Notes: generated from the sequence alone by a model not told the origin. A stretch of 64,000 bases of DNA from Rhizomys pruinosus (GCA_009823505.1 VZQC01006291.1:1013960-1077959), one strand, 5' to 3'; shown: positions 10,783 through 23,178, numbered from the stretch's first letter. Numbers and translations are program-made.

Positions 10783-11201
10783 TCCACACAGCTGCTGGGG
10801 AAAAGAAAATCTTTCTTTTTAGTTTTAGAGAATGACTCAAGTACAGCCCAGCTGTCTTCACGACCACTATAATCTAAAAGTTTTGGGTGAAAAAAAATCA
10901 TTTCTTTCTCTGGTCTTGCATTTTTCTCTGCCTTACATTACAAATTAAGAGCAATTAAAATCAATGTCCTGCTCCCCTCTGCTCTCTGAATGGTATTGTT
11001 TATCACAAATATGCTTCCTTTGATATCTGGTCATAGATAATGTGAAATCATCCTCTATCACCATCAGTATAGAAGATGATGAAACTACAGCTCAGTCCTC
11101 TAAGGACTGTTCGCCATAGAAGGCTGTACTCATTTTCGATCCTATTCTTTTAGAAAAAAATGAATTTTGTGTGTGTATGAGAGAGACAGGGGGTAGAGAG
11201 A

Positions 11202-11203
<2 letters not shown>

Positions 11204-11254
<51 letters not shown>

Positions 11255-11255
11255 A
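11204..11255. repeat. (GA)n microsatellite
   Basis: About 24 GA units with one AA interruption. Confidence 0.95.
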
Positions 11256-11295
11256 GTGAGCATGTGTTGGGAGAGTCCACCAGCAGAGACCAAGG

Positions 11296-11540
11296 TTGGT
11301 TGACTTTCCTCTGCTTAACGCCCTCAAGGCAGAGTGTCTCTCAGAACCTGAAGCTCATCTTTTCTGCCAAGGCTGTCTGGTTGACCAGCTCCTGGGTTCT
11401 GCTGGTCTTTCGCTCGGTAACAGTGAGGTCGCAGGCATGGATGCTAATACCCAGCTTTTCCACAGGTGCTAGGAATTCAAACTCGGATCCTTAAGCTGGT
11501 CTAGCAAGTGCCCTTACCCACCGAGCCATCTCCTCAGCCC
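11296..11540 (-). repeat. B4-type composite SINE
   Basis: The reverse complement starts ggggctgaggagatggctcg and ends near 'ctgagagacactctgcc'. This is the tRNA-like head and B1-related end of the B4 family. Confidence 0.6.
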
Positions 11541-12039
11541 CTTGATCTCATTTCTTAACTTCATGTGAATGTACTATCAAATGGCCAAATGATAAAGCAA
11601 TACTTGGCTGTTGATTGATAGTCATGTTTTGAATCTCTCCCTCTTTCATGTATAAGGGATCCTGAGCCTTGCATGATGCAGCCACAAATGGGACTAAATT
11701 ATGCTGAGCAAAAATAAATTCTCTTACTGAGAATTTCCCAGGAGTTTTGATATTTTTGACTCCTGCTCACTAAATATGGAAAAGATTGAGACACTAAGAA
11801 ACAGGGGACTGTTCTGCCTTTTTTAGACCTTCTTTTAAGAAGTTGTTTCATCGCTTCCAGGGCTGTATTAATGGTATATTCAAAATTCCTCCTCATCAAA
11901 AGTCACTGTCTTCTAAGTGGTTTCTGGAAATGCTCAGCACGCTTCCCTTTATATATAGTCAATGGAGCCCTCGAATTTAGTTAGTATTTCCTAAAGGTCC
12001 GAGGGTTGTTCACATATAGAATGAAAGAAATGGACATTT

Positions 12040-12157
12040 CATTGCTTTTATTTTCATTTTGGGGGGCAAGTTCTCACTATGGATCCAGGTTGGCCCGGAA
12101 CTTACCTCAGCCTCCCATGGATTGAGATTACAAGTACGTGCCACCATGTCTGGAAAC
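12040..12157 (-). repeat. old B1-like SINE
   Basis: Diverged reverse B1 ('ctcactatggatccaggttgg', 'gtgccaccatgtctgg'). Confidence 0.5.
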
Positions 12158-12228
12158 CCCATCTTAACCCTCCCCTTGGTCTCCACTGAATGAAAGTTCT
12201 CAGTTTTGTCCAAAGTCAAGTGTGGGTG

Positions 12229-12428
12229 GGGGCTGGAGAGCTGGCTCAGTGGTTAAGAGCACTGAATGCTCTTGCAGAGGACTGGGGGTCTGGTTCCCAG
12301 CACCTACATTGCACCTAATATCTGTCTGTAACTCCAGTTCCAGAGAATTCAATGCACCCTTCTGGCCTCTGCAGGCATTGTATGCAGGCAAAACACTCAC
12401 ACACATAATAAATAAATAAATAAATAAA
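12229..12428 (+). repeat. B2 SINE
   Basis: Forward B2 from ggggctggagagctggctca to an (AATA)n tail at about 12408-12428. Confidence 0.92.
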
Positions 12429-12429
12429 G

Positions 12430-12562
12430 TGTTGAGCATGGTGTCTTACACTTATAACCCCAGAACTTGGGAGTCTAAGACAGGAGTATTGCTATGAGCT
12501 CAAGGCTCACCTGGGCTACAAAATAAGACACTTGTCTCAAAAGAAAAGAAACAAAAAAAGGA
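12430..12562 (+). repeat. B1-like SINE
   Basis: Diverged forward B1 (gagcatggtgtcttacactt ... gtctcaaaagaaaag) directly after the B2 tail. Confidence 0.65.
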
Positions 12563-12842
12563 AACATTTCATGTATTCAAAGCAAAACTTCTAATTCTCA
12601 ATTGATTTGTTCCATGATATACAAACTACAGTCTCAGAATAACAAAGCCAAAATGAATAATTATCAAATATGCATGTTTTGCAGTTCTATATATATAAAA
12701 GGATATAGAACAGTTCATCTCTTTGTAATTAAATCACCAACTAGACACCTTGTTAGGTTTATTTCCCTTATTTTGGTTCTGATTTTGGGGTTATTTTTGT
12801 ATTAAATTAACTTTGGTGTAATAATAAAAAATTTAAATATTA

Positions 12843-13072
12843 AAAAAAAATTTATTTATGATTTTTATTTTATGCGTATGGGTGTTTTGCCTGCACATAT
12901 GTAAATGCATTAGGTACATGCAATACTCGCAGAGGCCAGAAGAGGGTGTCAGAGTTTCTGGAACTGGAGTTATTGGTGGTCATTAATTGCCATGTGGGTG
13001 CTGGGAACCAAACCTGAGCTCTCTGCCAGAGTACCCAGTGCTTTTTAACCACTGAGCCATCTCTCAAGCCCC
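12843..13072 (-). repeat. B2 SINE
   Basis: Reverse B2 ending 'ctgagccatctctcaagcccc'. 'aatattaa' is found at both ends. Confidence 0.92.
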
Positions 13073-13215
13073 AATATTAAATACTTTGATAATTAGAGTC
13101 ATAAAATATTTTCAAAGAACTAGGCACTTTCTCTGCTCCCTATTCCTAATTCTCCCTCCATCTATAGGTAAAGTTTAGAAAAATTATGATACTATTCCAC
13201 TTAAAAATATAAGTA

Positions 13216-13385
13216 CCTGCCTCTGCCTCCCAAGTGCTAGCCTTTAATCCTAGCACTTGGGAGACAGAGGCAGGCAGATCTTTGTGAGTTCAAGGCCAGC
13301 CTGGTCTACAGAGTGAGTTCCAGGACAGCTGGGGCTACAGGGAGACCCTGTCTCAAAAAGACCAAAAAAAAAAAAAAAAAAAAAA
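13216..13385 (+). repeat. B1 SINE with a fold-back (inverted) 5' end
   Basis: A forward B1 from 13241 to a long A tail begins internally at 'cctttaatcctagcacttgg'. It is preceded by 24 bases (13216-13239) that are the reverse complement of 13251-13274 with one mismatch. The 5' part of B1 is missing and is replaced by an inverted copy of its own sequence. Confidence 0.88.
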
Positions 13386-13716
13386 TATATGATTATTATT
13401 ATATATATATTAATAATTATCTTATAATAAATTATATTGACTTCTATGCCTGCCTTTCTTGACAGTGGTTGGCTCTTCGTAACATATATGTATATGCCCG
13501 AGCCTTTAAATGTGCTTATTTCCAACAGTGTGCAAGCACTATTCAGGCCTTAAACATCTTTGAGACCATACAGGCAAAACCAAGGCACTTTTAGAAGGAT
13601 CTCTCCTATACTATTCATAGAAATGCCAGTGGAAAAATTACTTTGAAAAGCAATTTGGCAAAACAGAAATGACAAAAGTGTGTATTTGCTGTGTTCTTAA
13701 AATTTTCTTTCTAGAG

Positions 13717-13825
13717 AAACATGTTTTTTTCCTCAAGAGAAGATCTTCTATACCCCAGGCTGGTTTTAATCTATCTTCCTGCTTTAGCCTCTTGTATTAC
13801 AGTTCTAGGTCTGTGCCACCCTCAC
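13717..13825 (-). repeat. old B1-like SINE
   Basis: Degenerate reverse B1 ('ccccaggctggttttaatct'). Confidence 0.45.
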
Positions 13826-13908
13826 CTTGTCTGAGGACTTTAGTGTTGGAATGGCACGAAACACTGTAATAATTGGGGGAAAACCCCCTAAATTTTCATT
13901 ATCCTTGT

Positions 13909-14478
13909 TTGTTTTCTTGCTATGATAAACACCATGACCAAAAGCAACTTGTAGAGAAAAGAGTTTATTAGTTTACAGGTTACATCCATCAATGAGGAAA
14001 GCTAGGGCAGGCGCTCAAGGCAGGGCCCTGGAGGCAGGAACAGAGGCAGAGATCACAGAGGAAGGCTGCTGTGCTGGATGCTTTAGTGTCTTGACGCACC
14101 TCGGTTGAGGGAGCTTCAGCTGGGGAATTGGCTCCATTGGACTGGCCTGTGGCCACATCTGTGGAGTATTGTCTTCATTGTTGAGCCATGTGGGAGGGCC
14201 CAGCCCACTGTGGGTGGTGCTCACCCTGGGCAGGTGTTGTGTACTGTATACGAAGGCAGACTGGGCAATGAGCCAGGGGAAAGCAAGCCAGTGCATAGCA
14301 TTCCTCCATGGCCTGTGCTTCAGCTCCTGCCTCCAGGTTCCTGCCCTGAGTTCCTGCCTTGGGCTCCCTGAGTGATGAACTGTGACCCAGGAGATGTAAG
14401 CTGAATAAACCCTTTCCTCCCCAAGTTGGTGTCGGTCAGAGTGTTTTGTCACAGCAATTGAAGACAAACTAGAACAGC
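13909..14478 (+). mobile_element. TIR-type rodent repeat (URR1-like), near full length
   Basis: The left end (13913-13970, 'ttgctatgataaacaccatg') and the right end (14401-14462) are imperfect reverse complements over about 55 bases, like the terminal inverted repeats of a non-autonomous DNA element. The middle holds 'gggcccagcccactgtggg', shared with the shorter copy at 22140. It has no coding capacity. The family name is from memory. Confidence 0.55.
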
Positions 14479-14520
14479 TGCCTACTGGCTCTCTTTTGAG
14501 TCACTCAACTAGTTGTTGTT

Positions 14521-14687
14521 TTGTTATTTTATTTATTTATTTTTATCTTTTTGAGATAGGGTCTCCCTGTAGTCCCAGCTGTCCTAGAACTTGCTTTGTA
14601 GACCAGGCTGGCCTTGAACTCACAGAAATCTGCCTGACTCTGCCTCCCAAGAGCTAGGATTAAAGGCACGTGCCAACAGGCCTGGCC
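14521..14687 (-). repeat. B1 SINE
   Basis: Full-length reverse B1 after a T-rich tail. Confidence 0.92.
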
Positions 14688-14975
14688 TTTTTATTTTTAT
14701 ATACAGCCCCAATCCATCTGCCTAGGTATGTATCTCAGTTGGCAATTAAGAAAATAGTCCACAGACATAGCCACAGGCCACTTTGATGAAGGAAATTCTT
14801 CATCTGAGGTTTCCTCTTCCCAGGTGTATCAAGTTGACCATCAAGAGTACTCACAACATTTATCAAAAAAGAATGGATAAAGTAAATTGTGGTATATTTA
14901 AATGACAATATGATATAGCAATTCAAATGTATGAATTGGGTTAATATATAATTTGGATTTTTTAAAAGATTTTTT

Positions 14976-15190
14976 AGGGTCTGGAGAGATGGCTCAGCAG
15001 TCAAGATCACTGGCTGCACTTGCAAGAGGACATGTTTTCAATTTCCAGCAGTCACATGTCTAACAACCATTCATAACTCCAGTTCCAAGGGATCTGACAC
15101 CCTCTTCTGACCTCTGTGGGCATTGCATGACATGGGTGCACTTACATACATGCAGGCAATACACTCATACACATAAAATAAAGATAATAA
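14976..15190 (+). repeat. B2 SINE
   Basis: Forward B2 from ggtctggagagatggctcag to its AATAAAG-like tail. Confidence 0.9.
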
Positions 15191-17080
15191 AATATTTTAA
15201 AATTATGTTTTTAAACAGATTGTAGAACAAACGTAGCAACATACCATTTCTGTAAATGACAACCAACATCACAGCACCCTAGATTGTTTCTGGATACACA
15301 CTTGATAGTGACGGTGTAGAAACCCCAGCAGGATGGGTACCTAGCACAGGTCTTCCCCGGCCTCCCTGCCGTGGGCATAGACAAGGCGCTTTGTCTATGT
15401 AGTGGCTTTCAGTGTTCTTCCTGTTGCGCTGCTCACTCTTCTGTCTTGATTGTGCTTGTCCCCTAGGATTTATCATGTTTCCAGTTTGACTAATCCTTAA
15501 TACCAGGAAGTAAGTTTTGAGGAAGCCAGGCAGACATACACCCTGGGGGCCTGGATAGAGCCAGCAGTGGTAGAGGAAGTAAGAGAGAGCCCCAAGGCTA
15601 GAATTACTTAATCTCTGAAAACTTCTAGAAGGAAGAGTATTCTTCTATAAACATGCCAGATTTATCAGAAGTACACAACCTGGCACAGCTCCCCAAACTG
15701 CAAAACAGTCCTTGACAGTGTAACCTGCAAGCTGTCATCAGAAGAGAAAGACGAAACACTGAGCCCTGGGCACCACAGGGAATTAGCCACGGTGTTTTGG
15801 ACTGAGGGAAATCATCTTGCATTATGAGAAAAGAGATTTCAAAATATAGGATACAAACTATGAGTACAGACATTTTTGAACACAGATGTGTCTATAGATA
15901 TATATGTACATACACAATTTTATATAATGTATACACACTATTTTTAAATGTGTAAACATTTAAATACCAGGAGTTTTCATATTTAAATAAAGTCCAGATT
16001 TCTGGGTTCTCCTGAAGATTGGAAGCTTCGTCCAGCTTAGACTGTGTAGCTGTAGGTGATCTCCCTTTGGGTGAAGCAAATGTTCTCTTGTTTACCACAG
16101 TCCCTGCCTGACAGCCAGACAGTGCATGTCACTTGCTTCTTGGTGCCAGCAGCCTGACTGTCACATGGATGGTGGCCAGCTGAGGGAGGGAGGTAATAGA
16201 ATTTGTATTTCTTGCTATGAACGTTCATGCTGTGAACAGCCTTTCTTCTCTCCAAACACTTCAGTTATGTATTTCCAACCAGACTTAAATTGAATTTCAT
16301 AGTACTTATGAGTAAGGGCTGCTGTGTCCTTCCTCAGGGATCTGTTCTAAATGAGAGTTGGGACGTATGAATCAATTAAAATTACCAGCAAGTGTTCCTT
16401 GAAACTTTGTTGTCTTGGTTCTTGGTAACAGGACTGTGGCTTTAGAACTTGCTTTTGGTCTTAATGCAGCTGTAAAAGATGGCTGAGGAGGAAAAGCAGA
16501 ATGTTCCAGGCATCAAACTAGTTTTCACAATCCCAAATGCAGGCCACACTCTATTATTTATAACATCCAAGCAACAATCCCCCATGAACTAAGTCTAATT
16601 AGGAATTTCTGCTTATTATCTAGCTCAGAAATAGATCGCGATGAATCCCAGAACCCATTGTGCCTAAAGCGTGGGGTGGGGGTTGGTAAGCTGAGAGCTC
16701 TCTGGCTGGTCAATGTCAGGAGTCGGAGAAAAAGAACCCCCAAAGGGTGTCCAAATGGGTCATTCAACCAAGGGACCTTTGTCTACAGAGCAAACTTTGG
16801 GGGACCTCCTGTTCAATGTCATGGGCGTAGGTGGTTCAAATGAGTTAGTGAGGACTCGACGGCTCAGATACAACAGAAATTGCTGATAGATATGGCACGA
16901 ATAGAACTGATAAAGCCGTAGCTGGAAATTGTTGTAAAATAGCCACATGTATTATATGAACCAACAAGTGCTGGATAGGATAGTCCAAGAGACTGCAGTC
17001 TTCATTTCCTAATCTGTCTGATATTCTATCAATGGAAATCATTTCTTTGTATGTATTCTAGGCACTGTTCTTTCTTTTTT
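15191..17080. other. about 1.9 kb with no gene or repeat I recognise
   Basis: Largely unique-looking sequence with no long open frame. A short GC-richer patch lies at about 15340-15450. No splice-bounded coding frame was found. Confidence 0.5.
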
Positions 17081-17329
17081 TTTTTTTTTATTAATTTTTT
17101 TATTTATTTCTGTATGTGTATCAATGTACTGTTTGCATGCAAGTTTGTGCACCCGTGTTCGTGCCAACGCTGCGGAGGTCGGAAGAGGGTCTTCGGATTC
17201 CCCTGGATATCTGAGTTCTCCTGGAATTGGAGTTTGACGGTTTCAGCCGCCATGTGGTTGCTGCGGATCGACCCCGGGTCCTCTGTAAGAGGGTCGGCGC
17301 TCTAACCGCTAGGCCCTCTCTCCAGCCCG
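17081..17329 (-). repeat. B2 SINE, CpG-rich subfamily with internal duplication
   Basis: Reverse B2 with 'cagccgccatgtgg' and 'cggcgctctaaccgct'. It has an extra 'ctggatatctgagttctcctgg' type insert next to the usual 'ctggaattggagtt'. The CpG content suggests recent insertion. Confidence 0.9.
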
Positions 17330-17381
17330 GCACTGTTCTTTCTTAAATGTATTTTGGAGAAGCTTTAGAAAAGCCTTTTGG

Positions 17382-17605
17382 GACTGGATATGTAGCTCAG
17401 TTGGTAAAATGTGTGCCTAGCATGCATGAAATCCTGGATTCAATCCCCAGCACTGCATAAAACCAGATATGGTAGTATACACCAGTAATCTCAGTGCTTC
17501 AAAAGCGGAGGCAGGAAGATTCAGAGTTCAAGGTCATCCATGGCTACATGGTGATTTTGAGGCCAGTCTGGGATACCGGAGACACTGTCTCAAAAAAAAA
17601 CCAAA
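17382..17605 (+). repeat. ID-B1 (B4-like) composite SINE
   Basis: An ID head (gatatgtagctcagttggta ... ttcaatccccagcactgcat) is joined to a B1-like body ending 'gacactgtctcaaaaa'. This is the known ID-B1/B4 layout. Confidence 0.75.
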
Positions 17606-18634
17606 AACCTTCTGTCTGTGCCAGGCTCTTGTACATACACTCATGCCCCAGGTCACATGGCTAGTAAGTGCTCACCAAGATTTGTGATCTTTTGACTCCA
17701 GTTCATTCTTGTAACCGTAGTTTCAATGTATGATCATAGGACACCCTGTGGGGAGAGATTAGTAGAGGTCCCTTCAGTGGTTCCATGAAGTCAGAACCAT
17801 TTTCAGAGTAATCTTAAGCCAGTGTTTGCCTTTTCATTCTCAGTCTATTATGAATGAGCAAGGGACTTTTCCAGAGGCTATAAAATAAGAGCTTGCTCAC
17901 AACAGATAGAATACAGAAACAGATAAGAGGATCCAGCTGTCTTCTGTTACACCAAACATTACGGAGGTTTGCAAATACAGAACACAGTGCTGTTCTTCTC
18001 ACTAATTTGTGTTTATTTGGTTTGGAAATCTCTGGGACCAAAATATTGGAAAGCCACTGCTCTGCAGTGCAGCTAGCAGCTCTTCTGGCCATTTCCATCT
18101 GGGTATGCCTTTAACTCCTTTGTCACCAAAGTAGCTGGTGAAGACAGGCACTTGTGGGATAGGAGAGGAGAGATCTGCCTAGGGAAGAGCACAGACTTGG
18201 GAAAAGAGAAGGTAGCACCAAGATCCTCAAGTAGGAGGAAGGCAACAAGAAGAGAGCCCAAGAGACCCTAGAACAAGACCTTATTCTTGCTCTGAACTGG
18301 TAATCTTTGTGATATAGAGGCAAGAGCTTATAAGACTGGCTTTGACAGAACACTCAGCAGTGTTATGAGCTAGCCAAATCACTTACCATTGCTGGACTTG
18401 ACTCTCCTTGTCTGTGAAGCGAGAGGATTGGAATAGCTCAGAATTTTCAAGGAAATACTATGGTAAATAACAGACAGTAAGACACATAGCAACACTTAAA
18501 ATGATAGGTAAGATAGCAAAGTTTGTAAGTAGTTTAAAAATCAAAGCAAATTTAGCATTGTATCCTAGCACAATGCCACTTTACATACTTGAGGACTAAT
18601 TAATTAATTAATTTTAGACAAGTTCTTTAAAATT
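17606..18634. other. no gene seen
   Basis: Open frames on both strands overlap each other and show no domain or splice support. A (TTAA)n tract lies near 18598-18614. Confidence 0.45.
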
Positions 18635-18853
18635 ATTTATTATTAATTTTTATTTATTTGTATCAGTGTTTTGCCTGCATGCTTTTAAGTGTACCTACGT
18701 CATGCATTGCCTATGGATGCCAAAAGAGGGCAACAGATAGATCCCCTGGAGTTACGGACATTTGTTAGCCACCATGTGGATGCTGGGAACCATTCCCTGG
18801 TCCTCTGCAAGAGTAGCCAGTGCTTTTAACTGCTCAGCCATCTCCAACCCCCG
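18635..18853 (-). repeat. B2 SINE
   Basis: Reverse B2 of moderate age ending 'ctcagccatctccaaccccc'. Confidence 0.85.
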
Positions 18854-19066
18854 AGACAAATTCTTACTCTGTTGTCCAGGCTTGACTCAAATTCCTGGAC
18901 CAAATGATCCTTCTGTCTTAGCCTCTTAAGGGTTGGGATTATAGATACATAAAACCATTCAATGCTCCATATTTGAATGCCCTCCCTCCATCCCTGCAAT
19001 GCTGGAGATCAAATCCAGGATCTTGTACATGCTAGGCAGGTGCTCTATCACTAGGTTGTAGCCATA
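18854..19066 (-). repeat. B4-type composite SINE
   Basis: A reverse B1-like part (gttgtccaggcttgactcaa) is followed by an ID-like part (gctaggcaggtgctctatca). Confidence 0.55.
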
Positions 19067-19291
19067 GGTGAATTTTGATATGCTTTCTTAAGTGTGAGTA
19101 CTGCAACCATAGAATGCTGGGAAAAGTCATGGCTGACAGGAGAGGAAAGGGCCCTTGAAAGGAGATAATTTGATCAGGCTTTTTTCCAGCTCAAAGTCTC
19201 TAGAAGTCTAAATTGTTTGGTTCCAAACTGGTACACATAAGCCCCCACAGAACTGAGAGGAGACTATTTTAGAAGGAGGGTCAAGAGTTAT

Positions 19292-19541
19292 GGGCTGGAG
19301 AGATGGCCTAGCGGCTAAGAGCACCGACCGCTCTTACAAAGGACCCGGGTTTGATCCCCAGCACCCACATGGCGGCTGAGAACCGTCTGAAACTCCAATT
19401 CCAGGAGAACTCCAGTTCCAGGGGACTCCGAGACCCTCTTCTGACCTCAGCGGCATTGCACGACACGGGTGCACAAACTTGCATGCAGACAGTACATTCA
19501 TACACATACAGAAATAAATAAAATTAATTGAAAAAAAAAAG
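19292..19541 (+). repeat. B2 SINE, CpG-rich subfamily with internal duplication
   Basis: Forward B2 in which 'actccaattccaggaga' is followed at once by 'actccagttccagggga', a tandem doubling that most B2 copies here lack. Confidence 0.92.
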
Positions 19542-20387
19542 AATTATGAGACTTTCTCACTGTTTAGACCTGGGATTATTTCTCAATTCTGCCACCTGAT
19601 TCTGAATGTTCTTGAGTGAGAGATATAATTCCATTAAAAGGGGACATTAATGCCTATTTCCTGGGGCTGCTGGGTTGTTTAATGAGAAAAATACCTGTCA
19701 AACTGGCTGACTCAGAGCCAGGTTTCAGGAAGTATGGGTTGTCTTTTCCTTTCTCTAGTTGAACAAGTAGACAACTGAAAGACAAAGTGAATGTAATTGA
19801 TGAAATGAGCCACAGCCTCAGAAGGGTGAGGAGCCAGGAGGGAAAGTGGTTCGCGATTCTGTGTTCTGAAGCTAAGCAGGTCTGGAGAAGCCATTTTGGT
19901 GGCCCGTTTCCTCCTGTCTGCCACATGGAATACATCTGCTCCCCTGGGTGCAACTTCCTGGGAGACATGATGAATGGGCTGCAGTCCTGAAAGTCTTCAC
20001 TCCCCATTTGTCATCTCTTTGCTTGCTTAGGGGAGACGTTGCTTTCTAACAGGTGAGTTGGATTAGATGGATTATGTATTGTCAAAATAGCAAGTAATGG
20101 GATGTTGTGGTCATTCTTTTGTGATGTAAAACTGGGAAACATTTAAGCATTTTAAGTTAGATTAACAGCAAGCTTGGGAAATGGACATTTATAGTTCCTG
20201 ATCCTCTTTCTCCTACCTGTCATACTGATTTAAAATTACCACTCAAAGTCCCTTATTCATATATATATTTTTATTTAATTTTTGTGATTTTCATATAATA
20301 TAGTTTGATAGTATTCAGATCCCCTCCCATCCTTATGCACCTTCCCCCACTTTCCCCTACGCAATTTAATATATTCTCATATATATG

Positions 20388-20420
<33 letters not shown>

Positions 20421-20640
20421 TATGGCCTATTGAGTCTGATTTGCATTTTATTTAGATTTTTAATCTACATTCTTGTCACAAAAGTATTTGGGAAAAATGA
20501 ACACTGGCTAAAAGTAAATATTACTTTGCCTAAATAAATATGATGGACAGAGATCTGAGAAGATGAGTGTTCCTTGGTTAGTTCAATTACTTGAGCTCTA
20601 TTTGTAGAGCAACTCTTTGGCAAAGGGTTAGAGAATCTTT
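19542..20640. other. no gene seen; includes (TA)n at 20377-20422
   Basis: Unassigned sequence. 20265-20345 has the T-rich then C-rich look of an L1 3' UTR fragment, but this is uncertain. Confidence 0.4.
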
Positions 20641-20788
20641 TATTTGTCTTTTTGAGTCAGGGTCTCCCTGGAACTCTGGCTGTTCTAGAACTTGCTCTGT
20701 AGACCAGGCTGGCCTTCAACTCACAGAGATCTGCCTGCCTCTGCCTCCCAAGTGGTAGGATTAATGGCATGTGCCACCACGCCCGGCT
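20641..20788 (-). repeat. B1 SINE
   Basis: Full-length reverse B1 ending 'gtgccaccacgcccggct'. Confidence 0.92.
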
Positions 20789-20929
20789 AGGAGTAGAGAA
20801 TTCTAACTCCAAGCTTTGAATACAAGTGAAGAGGCAGAGTAATGAACAGGTGTAGGCCTTGGAGGTCAAGTGCTCTTGGTTTGACTTTGTCCACATTTCA
20901 CTACATGTGACATTGCTTTTTTTTTTTTT

Positions 20930-21574
20930 TTTGGTTTCGGGGAATGTATGTGTATGTGTGTTTTTACATTTAAGATTTATTTTTATTTATGAGACTATGT
21001 GTATGCATGTTTGTATGCGCCTGTGAGTGTAGGTACCTATGGAGGGCAGAAAAAGGTGTCTGATCCCCTGGAGCTGGAGTTACAGGCAGTCATGAGCTGC
21101 CCAGTGTGGTGCTGGGAACTGAACTGGGGCCTGTGGAAGACCAACATATGTTCTTTTTTTTTTTTTTTTCCAAAGCCAGTTTTTATTGAAGCTTTGTGCA
21201 TTTCATACAAAATTTCCCAATTCAAATCTAGATCCATTCCCCCTTCCTTGCCCCCCCATCCCCCACCAGAGCTCATGCATTCTGCCAAACATGTTTTTCA
21301 TCTTTTTCTCAGTCTCTTTTAAAATTTTCAATGCAGAAGTTTACTGTTCTGGGTAGAAGTTCACCGTTTCAGTCAGTTCTTTGACCCAGTCTTTTTTGTT
21401 TGTTGTTGTTGTTCCTTACAATTTGCATCACTCCAAAATATGCATATGTGCATGCCACATATGTCAAGATTATGACATCGTAGGTTTTAGCATCTTCAGC
21501 TTATGATTTCTTTTTTTTTTTCTTTATTAGGCTGGACATATGTTCTTAACTGCTGAGCCATCTCTCCCTCCCAG
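20930..21574 (-). repeat. B2 SINE interrupted by an L1 3' end
   Basis: The body is at 20930-21155 and the promoter end at 21536-21574 (ctgagccatctctccctccc). The two parts are separated by a 380-bp insertion with its own target-site duplication. Confidence 0.85.
21156..21535 (-). mobile_element. 5'-truncated L1-like retroposon inserted in the B2
   Basis: On the minus strand it ends AATAAAAACTGGCTTTGG followed by a poly(A) tract. acatatgttctt flanks it at 21144-21155 and 21536-21547. The last bases resemble the end of the 61084-61781 insertion ('ttttattgaa', 'gtgcatttcataca'), so it is probably an L1 3' UTR of this lineage and not a processed gene copy. Confidence 0.65.
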
Positions 21575-22139
21575 TTAACTGATGTTTTTACTCTTCATCT
21601 TTTATATTGCAGCAGTGTCTCACTGAAGCTGGAGCTGTCTGTGTTTTGGCTAGTCTGGCCGGCAAACTTGTGCTAAGTATTCCCTGTTTCTTCCTCTGGT
21701 ACCCTGGGATTACAAGCAGGCTGCTGCATGTACATGGCTTTTACATGGATTCTATTATCTGAATGTTGGTCTTCATACTTGCCCTGCAAGTCTTTTGTCC
21801 AGACATACTACTCAGTCATGTTGAGCCTTTTTTTTTTTGTTGTTGTTGTTGTTGTTATTCATCAAGTTGGAGTTAATAGAAGCTACCAGGTAGAGCTGCT
21901 TGGAGAATTAAGCATAATGTATGTAAAGTGTCTTGCAATTACAGATGCCTAATGAATGGTAGCTCTGATGATGGTAATAGTGTCTGTGCAGATAATTCAG
22001 TATGCCTAGTTTACCTAGAGCTATTTTACCTTGTTGAGTTGCTTGAGATACTGCTTTACATACCATATATGTATGTTCTTTTTTTGGGGGGGGAGTTAAC
22101 TAATTAATTGTAACATATGAATTTATAAGTTTCATAAAT

Positions 22140-22450
22140 AACTGTGCTGGAGAGCTTTAGTTGTCAACTTGACATACCTGGTTAGAGGGAACCTCAATTG
22201 AGGAACTGTCTCCATTGGATTGTCCTGTGGAGCATTTTCTTGATGGTTACTTATGTGGATGGGCCCAGCCCACTGTGGGGAGTGCCACTCCTGGGAAGGT
22301 GGTCCTGTATTGTAAAAGAAAGCGGCCTGAAAACAGGCGAAAAAAGCAAGCTGGTGAGCAGCATTCTTCCATGGTCTGTGCTTCAGCTCCTGCCTGCAGG
22401 TTCCTGCCCTGAGTTCCTGCTGTGGTATCCCTGGATGATAGATTAAACTG
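22140..22450 (+). mobile_element. TIR-type rodent repeat (URR1-like), truncated
   Basis: It shares 'gggcccagcccactgtggg' and 'cttcagctcctgcct' blocks with 13909-14478 but lacks both terminal arms. A B2 3' tail fragment follows at 22455-22512. Confidence 0.5.
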
Positions 22451-22559
22451 TAAGTCACAGGTGCACTTACATACGTGCAAGCCATACATGCATGCACATA
22501 AAATAAAAAATAATAAACAAAATATTAAAAAAAAGTATAGATCTGTCCTCATTAACCCT

Positions 22560-22712
22560 TTGCCATGCACGGTGGCACACGCCTTTCATCCCTGCACTTG
22601 GGAGGCAGAGGCAGGCAGATCTCTGTGAGTTCAAGCCCAGCCTGATCTACAGAGTGAGCTCCAGGCCAGCTAGGACTAAAGGGAGACCCTGTCTCAAAAA
22701 TACCAAAAAAAA
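22560..22712 (+). repeat. B1 SINE
   Basis: Full-length forward B1. 'agtatagatc' occurs on both sides. Confidence 0.92.
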
Positions 22713-22951
22713 GTATAGATCCAAGAAAATATTTATTATTATGTTTAATAGCCTGGAACTGAAACAATACAATCGCTTGAATGAGTAGTGTTATGTTCCA
22801 CACTGGTGCTCTGTACTTCCATTAAAGTCATCATACTGTGGTTACTTTAAACAACATTGATGGCATTCACACACATAGTACTGAGCAAAAAAATAAGCTC
22901 AGTATTGTTCCAATTACCTAAAGAAAGGTGGATTTAAACTTTAGGTTTTTA

Positions 22952-23178
22952 CAAATTAAATTTAACTTATTTTTATTTTATGTGTATCAGTGTATTGCCT
23001 GCATGTATGTAAGTGCACCTGTGTCATACAATGCCCACGGAAGTCAGAAGAAGGCATTGGGTTCCCTGGAACTGGAGTTATGGGTGGTTGTTAGCTGCCA
23101 TGTGGGTGCTGGGAACTGAACTTGGGTCCTCTTCAAGAGCAGCCAGTGCTCTTAATTGTTGAACTGCTCTCCAGCCTG
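22952..23178 (-). repeat. B2 SINE
   Basis: Reverse B2 flanked by the 13-bp sequence ctttaggttttta on both sides. Confidence 0.93.

Noticed and set aside
14015..14467. 150-codon open frame on the minus strand
   Set aside because: It lies wholly inside the TIR-type rodent repeat, which is known to be non-coding.
21156..21535. Processed pseudogene of a cellular gene
   Set aside because: Despite the AATAAA and poly(A), no coding remnant was seen, and its end resembles the L1-like end at 61084.
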